Part shown: piece by piece, positions 10,056 to 18,442 of the stretch
Layout of the letters: every line of letters starts with the position of its first letter
Position numbering within the stretch: position 1 is the first letter of the stretch
Translations under genes and position numbers: made by a program
Notes under the pieces: generated by a model
What the model was told of the DNA's origin: nothing
What the model saw: only the letters and a program-made list of their open reading frames with translations
Databases searched by the model: none
Assembly: GCA_018650465.1 (NCBI GenBank)
Contig: JABIFY010000026.1
Location: 1-37,228 of the forward strand
Reading direction: 5' to 3'
Source: Alphaproteobacteria bacterium
GTDB lineage: Bacteria > Pseudomonadota > Alphaproteobacteria > UBA2966
DNA: 37,228 bases

Positions 10056-11696
10056 TTAACGAATGGTTTGCAGGTTGGCGACAGCCGACAAAGGGACCAG
10101 AACAATGTTCTTCTTTTCGATGTCGGCCATCCAGGCCTTCAGGCGTTCCAGGGTCACCGGATAAGGAAAGCCGATACCGACCGATGCGCCCGTAGATTTT
10201 GCAATGCGTTCCAGCTCAAACAGGCGGGCATCAATGCTGACGCGCGAGGCCTCACGATCAATGAAGCGTGTATTGTAGGCCCGTGGCATCTTGATTTCCT
10301 TGGCCAGGCGCGCGCCAACACTTTTGCGACTGGCCTTGCTGTCGAGATACATCAAGCCGCGCTTTTTCAGATATTGCAAAATTGGCATCATGGCTTCTTC
10401 ATTGGCCGTGAACTTTTCGCCAAGGAAATTGGTCACGCCCACATAACCGGGGAAGCGACTCAGAAGCCAGTTCAGGTTCTTTATATTGTCATCCGGTCCC
10501 TTGGATGTCAGCAGAGTATGGGGACCGGGATCATTGTTGGGATAGTCCTTGGGCTCCATGGGAACCTCCAGAATGACCTCGTGGCCGGCGGCGCGAGCCT
10601 CGAGAATCCATTCGCCAAGGTTTTTGGCATAGGGCGCAAAGGACAACGTCACCGCACCGGGCATCTGCTGAATAGCAGCCTGGGTCTGGGTTTTGCTTAA
10701 GCCCAGGCCGGCTATAATCAGGGCAACCCTGCCAGACTTCTTTTCCTTGTCTGCTGGAACGAAAGGGCGGGCATAAACCTGCCAGGCTTGGCGTCCGTCC
10801 GGTGCGATGACCGGCAGGGGGCCGTCTGGTGTTGTCTTGATCATTGCCGGGTCAATCGCGGCGACAACTACCTCACCAGGCTTGGCGCTGCCCGGTTTTT
10901 CAGCGTCTTTGTCCGCCGACGTGCCATCCGTCTTGCCTGTCGGGGTATCTTTTTCGCCAGCTTTTTTGCTGCCTGGCTTTTTGTCGCCTGGTGTTTGAGG
11001 TGTCGTGGCGGCGGTCTTTTTTGACTCAGGCTTTTTCTCAACCTTTTTGGCCGGTTTTTTCCCTTGGGGGTTCTCGGGGGTGCTTTCTGGGGTTTTTATC
11101 GGGGGCTTTGCTTTTGCCTTTTCTTTTCCTGTGCCCTTTCCCTTTGGCGGGGCCTGCAGGCCAGCCAGAGAGGTCACGACTTCGACTTTTTCACTGCCCT
11201 TGTCGTGGGCATCTTCGTCAAAACTAAGGGATAACCAAGTCACTAACGTGATGAGTGCGATCAGAAAAACACTGCCGCTGGCAACCAGGGCGATCATGCC
11301 GCGCGGCAGGCCAGACATTTTTTCCTTCAGGCTATCAAGGGCCCCGCCACCGCTACCCCGCGGTTCGTAATCACCCAGGTCCGGCATATCGTCGTAATCT
11401 TCGTCGTCGTCATCATCTCCCAGCATAGGGATATCGAAGTCGTCGTCGTCGTCATCTTCTGGCCCGTCTTCGTATTCATCGTCGTCGTCATCGGCGAAGG
11501 GGTCATCGCTGCCTGGTGTTTGTGCGTCGGCATCGTCATCGGCGAAGGGGTCATCGCTGCCTGGTGTTTGTGCGTCGGCATCGTCATCAGCGAACGGATC
11601 ATCGCTGCCCGGCGCTTGTGCGCCAGCATCATCATCGTCGTCTTCATCCGTATCAAGCTCGTCTTCGTCGAACTCGTCTTTGTCGTCATCCGCCAT
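10056..11696 (-). CDS. Divergent polysaccharide deacetylase family protein (Polysacc_deac_2/DUF610)
   Basis: This 546-residue membrane-anchored protein has an unusual layout. Residues 1-112 are extremely acidic, with three 16-residue repeats built on TPGSDDPFADDDADAQ. A single membrane segment is at about 133-157, followed by a Lys/Pro-rich linker (about 180-280). The deacetylase-like domain is at about 322-540, with SFAPYAKNLGEWILEARAAG, GHEVILEVPMEP and NNDPGPHTLLT. The domain opens IIAGLGLS where gammaproteobacterial YibQ-type members have IIDDLG. The alphaproteobacterial branch often lacks these aspartates, so catalysis is uncertain. Its conserved place between ctpA and rppH suggests an envelope role, probably in the periplasm. 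Confidence 0.87.
   Translation of the reverse strand: MADDDKDEFDEDELDTDEDDDDDAGAQAPGSDDPFADDDADAQTPGSDDPFADDDADAQTPGSDDPFADDDDDEYEDGPEDDDDDDFDIPMLGDDDDDEDYDDMPDLGDYEPRGSGGGALDSLKEKMSGLPRGMIALVASGSVFLIALITLVTWLSLSFDEDAHDKGSEKVEVVTSLAGLQAPPKGKGTGKEKAKAKPPIKTPESTPENPQGKKPAKKVEKKPESKKTAATTPQTPGDKKPGSKKAGEKDTPTGKTDGTSADKDAEKPGSAKPGEVVVAAIDPAMIKTTPDGPLPVIAPDGRQAWQVYARPFVPADKEKKSGRVALIIAGLGLSKTQTQAAIQQMPGAVTLSFAPYAKNLGEWILEARAAGHEVILEVPMEPKDYPNNDPGPHTLLTSKGPDDNIKNLNWLLSRFPGYVGVTNFLGEKFTANEEAMMPILQYLKKRGLMYLDSKASRKSVGARLAKEIKMPRAYNTRFIDREASRVSIDARLFELERIAKSTGASVGIGFPYPVTLERLKAWMADIEKKNIVLVPLSAVANLQTIR
11493..11636 (-). repeat. Three 48-bp in-frame tandem repeats
   Basis: The units lie at 11493-11540, 11541-11588 and 11589-11636. 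The first two are identical over 48 bases; the third has diverged. Each encodes 16 residues of the acidic cytoplasmic region of the deacetylase-family protein. The repeats preserve the frame, so copy number could change without breaking the gene. Confidence 0.9.
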
Positions 11697-11790
11697 CAGG
11701 CTTCAATTCCCGAAAGAGGTTGCCAGTTTGCATTCAATTGGCCCCTTGGCAAACTCTTGCCATATACGCTGGTATCTGCGGGGGTCACCG

Positions 11791-13131
11791 TTATTCAGCT
11801 GCCGGGTTTTGGTACAAAGATATACCCTGCAACAGATCGACCGCGCGGGATAACTGATAATCCTGCGGCTTTTCTTCCTTTTTCGCGGCATCGCCTGCAG
11901 CGGGTTTGGTGCCGTCTGCGGGTTTGTCTTTTGACGCATCAGCCGGTTTGTCGGTCTTTTTGCCATTGCCATTGTGGATAGCATTGCGCAATGAAGCTTC
12001 GCTGCGACGGGGGCTGGCTTCCAGTAATTCTACCTTGGCCTGGGGCACCAAAATATCCGGCGTGATCCCCAGCTTCTGGATTGATCTGCCCGATGGCGTG
12101 TAATAAAGCGATGTGGTCAGACGCATGGCCGTACCGGCAGACAAAGGCATGATGGTCTGCACTGATCCTTTGCCAAAGGATTTGGTGCCCATGATGATGG
12201 CACGTTTGTGGTCCTGCAGGGCACCGGCAACAATTTCCGAGGCCGAGGCAGAGCCGCCATCGATCAGGACGACAACCGGTTTGCCGCTGGACAAATCACC
12301 GTCACGGGCAGTAAACCGCTGCACGTTTTTATTATCCTTGCCACGGGTGGAAACTATTTCACCCCGATCAAGGAAGGCATCCGAAACCAGCACTGCCTGG
12401 TCCAGTAGTCCACCCGGATTCCGTCGTAAATCCAGTACAACGCCCGTCATCTTGTCGCCCAGTTCTTCGCTCAGCTTGATCAGGGCTTTTTTCAGGCCTT
12501 TTTCAGTCTGCTCGGAAAAGCTGGTGATGCGAATATAGGCGGCATTGCCTTCGGTGCGATATTTCACGCTTTGGACCTTGATGATGGCGCGCGTGATGGA
12601 AATCTCCAGCGCCTTTTCTTCGCCGGTGCGGCGGATCGTCAGATCAATACTTGTATTGACCTTGCCGCGCATTTTTTCCACGGCTTGTGACAAGGTCAGC
12701 CCCAGCACAGCTTCGCCATCAATATGTGTGACCAGGTCACCAGCTTTTACCCCGGCCCGGAAAGCAGGGGTGTCGTCGATGGGCGAGATCACTTTGACGT
12801 AACCATTTTCCATGGTGACCTGAATACCCAACCCGCCAAACTGGCCGCGGGTCTGAACTTTCATGTCGGTGTAATTCTTTTTGTTCAAGAAACTGGAATG
12901 CGGATCCAGTGAGGTCAGCATACCGTTGATGGCAGCCTCGATCAGTTCCTGATCGGTTACCTCGCGCACGTAATCGGCCCGCACCCGCTCGAACACATCC
13001 CCAAACAGATTTAACTGGCGATAGGATTCGGAACTGTCCGCAGTGGCCTGGCCCGGCATGAAAACGTGTGCCGTGATCGGCAGGGTCAACAGGGCTATGG
13101 CACCCATGCCCGCTAAAATCTTGTTCCGCAT
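11791..13131 (-). CDS. ctpA: S41 C-terminal processing peptidase
   Basis: This is a periplasmic serine protease that trims the C-termini of envelope proteins. A signal peptide covers residues 1 to about 32. The N-terminal helical region has MLTSLDPHSSFL. A PDZ domain (about 95-170) contains GGLGIQV and the GVKAGDLVTHIDG loop. The catalytic core has DLRRNPGG, the nucleophile Ser296 in GGSASASEI and the general base Lys321 in KSFGKG, exactly 25 residues apart as in D1-processing proteases. The C-terminal 75 residues are low-complexity Lys/Ala/Asp. The ATG overlaps the envC stop by one base (TAATG), implying translational coupling with the division-associated hydrolase activator upstream. Confidence 0.95.
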   Translation of the reverse strand: MRNKILAGMGAIALLTLPITAHVFMPGQATADSSESYRQLNLFGDVFERVRADYVREVTDQELIEAAINGMLTSLDPHSSFLNKKNYTDMKVQTRGQFGGLGIQVTMENGYVKVISPIDDTPAFRAGVKAGDLVTHIDGEAVLGLTLSQAVEKMRGKVNTSIDLTIRRTGEEKALEISITRAIIKVQSVKYRTEGNAAYIRITSFSEQTEKGLKKALIKLSEELGDKMTGVVLDLRRNPGGLLDQAVLVSDAFLDRGEIVSTRGKDNKNVQRFTARDGDLSSGKPVVVLIDGGSASASEIVAGALQDHKRAIIMGTKSFGKGSVQTIMPLSAGTAMRLTTSLYYTPSGRSIQKLGITPDILVPQAKVELLEASPRRSEASLRNAIHNGNGKKTDKPADASKDKPADGTKPAAGDAAKKEEKPQDYQLSRAVDLLQGISLYQNPAAE

Positions 13132-14414
13132 TATCCGTCGACCTTCCTGTCACTTGGCGCCAACCACGTTAACGGGTTGATTGGCTCTCCCTGCCGCCGC
13201 AGCTCAAGATAAAGCTGTGGCAACCCACCATTATCTGCAACCTTCGCGGTGCCCTTGGCCACCCCGCGTCTGTTGCCCATTTGACCGACAGGTTCACCCG
13301 CCAGTAACCACTGGCCGACTTCTCCGTCAATCTGCGCCATTCCGGCGATAAGTGTATGATATCCCTCGCCATGTGCGATGATCAAGAGCCGCCCGTAGCT
13401 TCTGAAGGCTCCGGCAAAAACAACCCGGCCATCATGGGGGGCCACAACGGTTGCATTTGGCCGTGTCGCCACCTTGATTCCCTTTGATTTCAGACCGGTT
13501 TCCAGCTGTTCGCCAAAGCGCAAAACCACCGGACCCCGCGCTGGTAGCGGCAGACGGCCCATTTCAGCACTGAAAGGCGTGGCCCCGGGCGGCGGCGGTA
13601 AAACCTTAATGCCTGTGCGTTTACGCTCTTCTGCTTCCAGTTTGGCAATCAGGGCTTTTAAATCCTTGGCCTGGCTGGCGAGGCGTTTCAGGCGTCTTTT
13701 TTCACGGGCGCTGCTTTTCAGGGTCAATTGGCGTTGCCGGGCCGTGCGTTTCAGCAAACGGTCCAGGGCGGTACGTTCTTTGCTCAAACCCTGATTGGCC
13801 GAGGCCAGACGGACGCGTTTCTGACCGATTTCAATGCGTAACCGGCGCAAGGCATCCAGTTCCGAGGCAAGTTTTGCGGCTCGTGCTTCCAGCCTCGGCA
13901 CCACAGCCGACAGCACCATGGACCCGCGCACCATATCAACCGGCGAGGCGGGGCTGACAATCAGCGCTTCCGGCGGGTGGCGCGACAGCCGCGCCAGGGT
14001 CCCCAGGGTATTGGCCAGGTGCCCCCGACGACGTGCCAGGATTTTTGTTTTGGCATTCTGTTCGGCTGCCAGCGCGGCCAGGCGGGTTTCAAAGTCGCTG
14101 ACCATATCTTCATAACGCTGCACAGATGCTGCAGTGCCAATCAATGATTTGCGCATGGACTTCAGATCCTGGCCCAGCAGCTTGGCCTTGGTCTGCAAGG
14201 CCCGGCGCTGGTCCCGGTGTTTCTTCAACGCTTCTTCAACGGCCTGAAGTTTTTTTTCGGCTTTATTGTCGGCGGTGTATGCGGGCAGAGCAGGGTAGAG
14301 CAGTCCGGCCATAAACCCCGCAAGCAAACCCGCACGCAGCATTTGTCGCACCGTTTTGCTTGCGGGTTTTCTTGTGGGTTTGCTGGCCGACTTCTCAGGC
14401 ACTGGCACGCGCAT
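13131..14414 (-). CDS. envC: EnvC-family murein hydrolase activator (degenerate M23/LytM)
   Basis: This is a periplasmic protein that in characterised relatives activates amidases for septal peptidoglycan splitting. It has 427 residues with a hydrophobic export segment at about 27-47. A long coiled coil (about 50-270) is rich in Lys, Arg, Ala and Leu. The C-terminal M23 domain runs from about 300 to 420 (VVAPHDGRVVFAG, GRLLIIAHGEGY, PQLYLELRRQGEPINP). The HxH zinc motif of active M23 enzymes reads LYLEL here, so the domain should be non-catalytic, as in EnvC itself. It overlaps gpmI by 20 bases upstream and ctpA by one base downstream, a tight operon. Confidence 0.92.
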   Translation of the reverse strand: MRVPVPEKSASKPTRKPASKTVRQMLRAGLLAGFMAGLLYPALPAYTADNKAEKKLQAVEEALKKHRDQRRALQTKAKLLGQDLKSMRKSLIGTAASVQRYEDMVSDFETRLAALAAEQNAKTKILARRRGHLANTLGTLARLSRHPPEALIVSPASPVDMVRGSMVLSAVVPRLEARAAKLASELDALRRLRIEIGQKRVRLASANQGLSKERTALDRLLKRTARQRQLTLKSSAREKRRLKRLASQAKDLKALIAKLEAEERKRTGIKVLPPPPGATPFSAEMGRLPLPARGPVVLRFGEQLETGLKSKGIKVATRPNATVVAPHDGRVVFAGAFRSYGRLLIIAHGEGYHTLIAGMAQIDGEVGQWLLAGEPVGQMGNRRGVAKGTAKVADNGGLPQLYLELRRQGEPINPLTWLAPSDRKVDG

Positions 14415-15966
14415 CCGCAGGTTTTTCTGATCTTGTCAGCACCTGCCCTGTCATGGCGTCCGGTGTTTCCAGTCCCATCAGGGCCAGCATGGTCGGGGCC
14501 ACATCGGCGAGACGTCCGTTGGCCAGGCTGTTGACGCCATCCGGCGCGTTGACCAGCACTGCGGGCACTGCATCCATGGTGTGGGCCGTGTGGGGTTCTC
14601 CCGTCGTGGCATTGCGCATGCATTCAGCGTTACCATGATCAGCGGTGACAAACATGGTCCCGCCTGCACCAGTGATGGCAGCCTCAAGGCGTTCAAGGCA
14701 ACCATCCAGGGTTTGTGCTGCCTTGATGGCGGCTGACAATATGCCTGTATGTCCGACCATGTCACCATTGGCATAATTCACCAGAATGAAATCAAACTTG
14801 CCGGCGCCGATGGCGTCGACCAGATTATCCGTAACTTCCACGGCTGACATTTCCGGTTGCAGGTCATAGGTGGCCACCTTGGGGGAGGGCACCAAAATAC
14901 GCTCCTCGCCGTCGAACACCGTTTCTTCGCCGCCGTTAAAGAAGAAAGTCACGTGAGCATATTTTTCGGTCTCGGCAATACGCAGCTGTTTACCGCCTGC
15001 CTCAGACACCACTTCACCAATGGTGTCCGACAAGGTTTTGGGCGGATACATGGCGGCGATAAACTCGTTTAAAGCCTTTGAATATTCCACCAGACCAATG
15101 GCGCTGGCAAATTCCGGCACCACATCGCGCCGGAAGCCATCAAACGTGTCGTTCAGCAAGGCCGTCAGGATTTCCCGCGCCCGGTCAGCCCGGAAATTGG
15201 CCATCAACAGACCATCGCCATCCATCATACCGGAATAATCACCGATCACCCGTGGTTCGACAAATTCGTCCGTCTGATCTGCGGCATAAGCATTTTTAAT
15301 GGCCGACAAGGCGTCTTCTTCATAAGCGCCAACTGCGCGGGTCATGGCGTCATAACCCTTGACCACACGCTCCCAGCGCTTGTCCCGGTCCATGGCAAAA
15401 TAGCGCCCGGTCACGGTCGCAACAGTGACGCCTGGCAAGCTGGCAATTTCCGAGAGGAAGATTTCCATAAAACCGGCGGCACTTTTGGGCGGCGTGTCGC
15501 GGCCGTCCAGAAAGGCATGCACGCAAACCGGAATGCCGGCCGTCGATACTGCTGTGGCAAGTGCCACCATATGATCCTGATGGGAATGCACCCCGCCTGG
15601 TGACAACAACCCCAGCAGATGACAGGTCCCGCCGGTCTCCAGCAGGACAGAAATCTGGTCCTGCAAGGTGTCGTTGGTCAACATCGCACCCGACGCTACC
15701 TGGGCATCAATGCGCGGCAAGTCCTGTTTGACCACACGCCCGGCCCCCAGGTTCATATGCCCGACTTCCGAGTTTCCCATCTGCCCGTCCGGTAGCCCCA
15801 CCTCATCGCCGGCCGTCTGCAAAAATGCACTGGGACAGGTCGCCATCATGCGGTCCCAGGTGGGTGTGTTGGCTTGCGCAATGGCATTGTCGGTCGGATC
15901 ATCCCGATGGCCCCAGCCATCCAGAATACAAAGCACGGCAGGCCGCGTTTTAATTTGTTCACTCAT
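14395..15966 (-). CDS. gpmI: 2,3-bisphosphoglycerate-independent phosphoglycerate mutase
   Basis: This glycolytic and gluconeogenic enzyme interconverts 3- and 2-phosphoglycerate using two manganese ions and a phosphoserine intermediate. It has 523 residues, the normal size. The metal-binding ILDGWG is near the N-terminus (Asp16) and the phosphorylated Ser66 is in GNSEVGHMNLGAGR. HSHQDHM, FLDGRDTPP, GRYFAMDRD, NFRADRAREI and FVTADHGNAE follow in the expected order. The open frame extends 45 codons further upstream, but the extension lacks family similarity. The ATG at 15966 gives MSEQIKTRPAVLCILDGWG. It is the first gene of the envelope operon, and fusion of glycolysis and division genes in this order is common in alphaproteobacteria. 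Confidence 0.96.
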   Translation of the reverse strand: MSEQIKTRPAVLCILDGWGHRDDPTDNAIAQANTPTWDRMMATCPSAFLQTAGDEVGLPDGQMGNSEVGHMNLGAGRVVKQDLPRIDAQVASGAMLTNDTLQDQISVLLETGGTCHLLGLLSPGGVHSHQDHMVALATAVSTAGIPVCVHAFLDGRDTPPKSAAGFMEIFLSEIASLPGVTVATVTGRYFAMDRDKRWERVVKGYDAMTRAVGAYEEDALSAIKNAYAADQTDEFVEPRVIGDYSGMMDGDGLLMANFRADRAREILTALLNDTFDGFRRDVVPEFASAIGLVEYSKALNEFIAAMYPPKTLSDTIGEVVSEAGGKQLRIAETEKYAHVTFFFNGGEETVFDGEERILVPSPKVATYDLQPEMSAVEVTDNLVDAIGAGKFDFILVNYANGDMVGHTGILSAAIKAAQTLDGCLERLEAAITGAGGTMFVTADHGNAECMRNATTGEPHTAHTMDAVPAVLVNAPDGVNSLANGRLADVAPTMLALMGLETPDAMTGQVLTRSEKPADARASA

Positions 15967-16058
15967 GCGCCGGACATTAGCATATTTTGGCTTTGGGGTA
16001 ATATTGCGCTGCGGGAAATTTGTGGGGGTGTTTTCACCGACCTCACGCCCAAGCAACT

Positions 16059-16190
16059 CCATCATGCCGAACTTGATCCGGCATCTACGCGGTTGGATCA
16101 AGCGGGGCGCTAATTCCAGTGAAAACTATTCCCGAGGGAAGTGACAAAAACCTGAAGCATGGACCCCGGATCAAGTCCGGGGTGACGGAG
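16059..16190 (-). repeat. Composite palindromic element, copy 2
   Basis: This copy is inverted relative to copy 1. Hairpin B lies first on the plus strand (ATGCCGAA, loop, TCCGGCAT, with one mismatch). Hairpin A is perfect: ACCCCGGA (16163-16170), loop TCAAG, TCCGGGGT (16176-16183). It lies in the 476-base gap between ykgJ-like and gpmI, which holds no gene. Confidence 0.8.
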
Positions 16191-16257
16191 AGCGCTAGTC
16201 TTCGCGAGTTCCGCTGACGATGCGGTGTCGGCACCCCTGCCTCACCCCCAAACAACT

Positions 16258-16388
16258 CCGTCATGCCGGACTTGATCCGGCATCTACGCGGTTGGGTTAT
16301 GGAGGACGTTGGTCCAGGTGAACACTATTCCCGAGGGAAGTGACAAAAACCTGAAGCGTGGACCCCGCATCAAGTGCGGGGTGACGGA
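16258..16388 (-). repeat. Composite palindromic element, copy 3
   Basis: This is the tandem partner of copy 2, offset by 199 bases. Hairpin B is ATGCCGGA (16263-16270), loop CTTGA, TCCGGCAT (16276-16283). Hairpin A is ACCCCGCA (16362-16369), loop TCAAG, TGCGGGGT (16375-16382). Flanking bases on both sides also match those of copy 2, so the pair arose by duplication of about 199 bases (16041-16239 and 16240 onward). Confidence 0.8.
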
Positions 16389-16442
16389 GAGCGTTAGTTC
16401 TGGTGCGTTGCACCTACAACGTGGGGCGTGCGAAACCCCACC

Positions 16443-16844
16443 TCACATCCAGTCGTTATTGGTCACGGAGATATGGTCGGCGTCTTCCAGGGTGCGGCGT
16501 TCGAAGAAGAGAAAATCGTAGTAGCCGCAGCGACGCACACCAGGGAATTCTCGGCAGATGGTGGGGCGGCCTTCGTAGATGGTGCAGCCACGGCTTTCCT
16601 GATCCAGGAACATGCAGGCGGTGCCAAAATGTTCGTCTTCCTGGCGGCGCAGGATAATCTCACCGGGTTCGTGGCCGTCCTTGGTGAATTTTTTGGCGGC
16701 CTGTTTGTGCGTCAGGCCATGATGTTCGGCCAACAGGGCGATATCTTCTTGCGTGACGCAGATGCGCGGATAAGTGCAGCAGTAGCCTGGGCACTTGAGG
16801 CAGTTATAGGACTGGCGGGGCGGTTTCTTTTTGGGCTTGGTCAT
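16443..16844 (-). CDS. YkgJ-type cysteine cluster protein
   Basis: This 133-residue cytoplasmic protein belongs to the Cys-rich family often annotated YkgJ or Zn/Fe-S oxidoreductase. The N-terminal cluster reads CLKCPGYCC, followed by CVTQEDIALLAEHHGLT. A second set of cysteines lies in ACMFLDQESRGCTIYEGRP, TICREFP and RRCGYYDF. These eight or so Cys are expected to bind a metal or iron-sulfur centre; the reaction is not established for the family. It starts 14 bases after the rlmH stop and is probably the last gene of that transcript. Confidence 0.85.
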   Translation of the reverse strand: MTKPKKKPPRQSYNCLKCPGYCCTYPRICVTQEDIALLAEHHGLTHKQAAKKFTKDGHEPGEIILRRQEDEHFGTACMFLDQESRGCTIYEGRPTICREFPGVRRCGYYDFLFFERRTLEDADHISVTNNDWM

Positions 16845-16858
16845 CTGGGTGATCCGTT

Positions 16859-17317
16859 TCAGGCGCGGTGATAGGGATGGCCGCGCAGGATGCTGTCGGC
16901 CCGGTAGATTTGTTCGGCCAGCATGACCCGCACCAGCATGTGGGGCCAGGTTTGTGGGCCAAGGGACAAGGTGAAGTTGGCTCGGTCGAGCAGGCTTTGG
17001 TCGTGACCATCGGCGCCGCCGATAACGAACAGGGCACTGCGCTGGCCATCGTCTTGCAGGGACTGGATTTTGACGGCCAGGGCTTCGCTGGAAAGTTGTT
17101 TGCCGCGGCCGTCCATGGCGATGACATAAGCATCGTCGGGGATCGCCTCCAGCAGCAATTGTGCTTCCCGGCGTTTCAGTTCATCGCCTTTCAAGGGGCG
17201 ACGTTCCTCAACTTCTTTTAGGGTGATTTTGGGGTTCAGGCGAGTGGCGTAATCTTCAAAAAGTTCTCTCATCGCGCCTTTGCGGGCGCGACCGATTGCA
17301 ACCAGACCAAACTGCAT
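16859..17317 (-). CDS. rlmH: 23S rRNA (pseudouridine-1915-N3)-methyltransferase
   Basis: This SPOUT-class enzyme methylates pseudouridine 1915 in helix 69 of 23S rRNA in assembled ribosomes. The knot-forming C-terminal half contains FVIGGADGHD, LSLGPQTWPHMLVRVMLAEQ and the terminal HPYHRA, which carries the conserved catalytic-site histidine and tyrosine. The frame is open further upstream, but the ATG at 17317 gives MQFGLVAIGRARKG and 152 residues, close to family length, and AGGAAA lies 5 to 9 bases before it. It sits between rsfS and the Cys-cluster gene, the usual neighbourhood. Confidence 0.95.
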   Translation of the reverse strand: MQFGLVAIGRARKGAMRELFEDYATRLNPKITLKEVEERRPLKGDELKRREAQLLLEAIPDDAYVIAMDGRGKQLSSEALAVKIQSLQDDGQRSALFVIGGADGHDQSLLDRANFTLSLGPQTWPHMLVRVMLAEQIYRADSILRGHPYHRA

Positions 17318-17342
17318 CTTGTTTCCTGAAGGCCTTAAGCCC

Positions 17343-17711
17343 TCAGCCTGCGACCGTTTCGGCAGGGGTAACAAAATTATCTGTCAGTTCCGCAGACCAC
17401 ATCTTTTCCAGGCCATAGAAGTCACGGACTTCAGGTCGGAACAAATGCACAATGATATCGCCGGTGTCGATCAATACCCAGTCGGATTGTGCCATACCTT
17501 CAACGTTCGGTCGGCCCAGGCCTACTTCTTTTGCTTTGCGGGTGAGGTGATCGGCCATGGCGCTGACATGGCGACTGGAAGTACCAGAAGCGATGACCAT
17601 ATAGTCGGCCAGGCTGGTTTTGCCCTTTAGGTCGATGGAAACAACATCTACCGCCTTGTCGTCGTCAAGCGACGAGAGAACGGTATTCAACAGGTCTTGT
17701 GATTGAGACAC
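17343..17711 (-). CDS. rsfS: Ribosomal silencing factor
   Basis: The protein binds ribosomal protein L14 and blocks subunit joining in starved cells. It has 122 residues. Family features are SLDDDKAVDVVSIDLKGKTS, DYMVIASGTSSRHVSAMAD, SDWVLIDTGDIIVHLF and the end RDFYGLEKMWS. The start used is a GTG with only a weak ribosome site. No ATG is available nearby in frame, so the exact start is uncertain. The 143-base gap before nadD contains a repeated CAAACGGAG and could hold a promoter. Confidence 0.93.
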   Translation of the reverse strand: MSQSQDLLNTVLSSLDDDKAVDVVSIDLKGKTSLADYMVIASGTSSRHVSAMADHLTRKAKEVGLGRPNVEGMAQSDWVLIDTGDIIVHLFRPEVRDFYGLEKMWSAELTDNFVTPAETVAG

Positions 17712-17854
17712 TGTGTTAGCTTGAGCAGAAATGACTGTATTCTCCGTTTGTTGGTTTCAGGTTTCGCACTCCTCCGTTTGGCCCCTCATATAGAAATGGG
17801 GTGGTTGGGATCAGGTTGCGAGACCAGTATTACATAATATTGATGAAATGGCTT

Positions 17855-18442
17855 CTACGAATTTTGGGTCCGGATTTCAGTGGCTGAAGCCGGGTTTTGC
17901 ACATCCTGCAGGAAAACCCATGCTGGCGGTGCGGTTGTAACGAGTTGTTGGCGCTGATCAGGATCAAGTCGGGCATGGGCGAAACGTTTTGCGGCAACGC
18001 CTGACAGGGCTTGTTGGCTGTAGCCTGGGCGGTCAAACACCGCGACGGGCACAGTCTGCATCAAATCTTCCCAGCGCTGCCAGTCCGGCATTTGCACCAG
18101 ATTATCAGCCCCGATGATCCAGACGAAGTAATCATTGGCGTGGCGTTGTTGCAGGGCCCCGATCGTATCGACGCTGTAGCGGGTACCCAGGTCCTGTTCC
18201 ATATCGCTGACCCGGATTTGGTTCGCCATAGGGCTGTTGTCGACGATTGTTTGGGCCGAGGCAATGCGCTCGTCAAAAGGAGCCATGCCGGTCTCATCCT
18301 TCAGTGGGTTTTGTGGCGAGACCAGCCACCAGACTTCGTCCAGCGCCAGGGCCGTCAGGGCATGTTCGGAAATCTCCCGATGCCCCGCGTGGGCCGGATT
18401 AAACGATCCGCCCAACAAGCCAATACGCCGTGGAGTATTCAT
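17855..18442 (-). CDS. nadD: Nicotinate-nucleotide adenylyltransferase
   Basis: The enzyme joins nicotinate mononucleotide and ATP to make deamido-NAD. Its 195 residues begin with the nucleotidyltransferase motif [11 protein letters not shown] (the HxGH signature). PQNPLK, the [11 protein letters not shown] segment and [10 protein letters not shown] follow. The second signature, usually SSTxIR, reads SATEIR close to the C-terminus. Its ATG overlaps the proA stop by four bases (ATGA), so translation is probably coupled to proA. Confidence 0.95.
   Translation of the reverse strand: MNTPRRIGLLGGSFNPAHAGHREISEHALTALALDEVWWLVSPQNPLKDETGMAPFDERIASAQTIVDNSPMANQIRVSDMEQDLGTRYSVDTIGALQQRHANDYFVWIIGADNLVQMPDWQRWEDLMQTVPVAVFDRPGYSQQALSGVAAKRFAHARLDPDQRQQLVTTAPPAWVFLQDVQNPASATEIRTQNS

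Noticed and set aside
10068-10700. Plus-strand frame of 210 codons opposite the deacetylase-family gene
   Set aside because: It is the mirror of a well-supported coding region and has no recognisable domain or ribosome site.
11493-11636. Possible CRISPR-like repeats
   Set aside because: The units are contiguous without spacers and are in frame within a coding gene. I found no CRISPR array anywhere in the window.
15967-16101. N-terminal extension of gpmI
   Set aside because: The extra 45 codons run towards and into the palindromic repeat and lack similarity to the enzyme, which begins normally at the ATG at 15966.
17712-17775. Possible 17-codon leader peptide before rsfS (GTG after GGAGG)
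   Set aside because: It is short, without a control-type residue run, and nothing in the sequence shows that it is translated.
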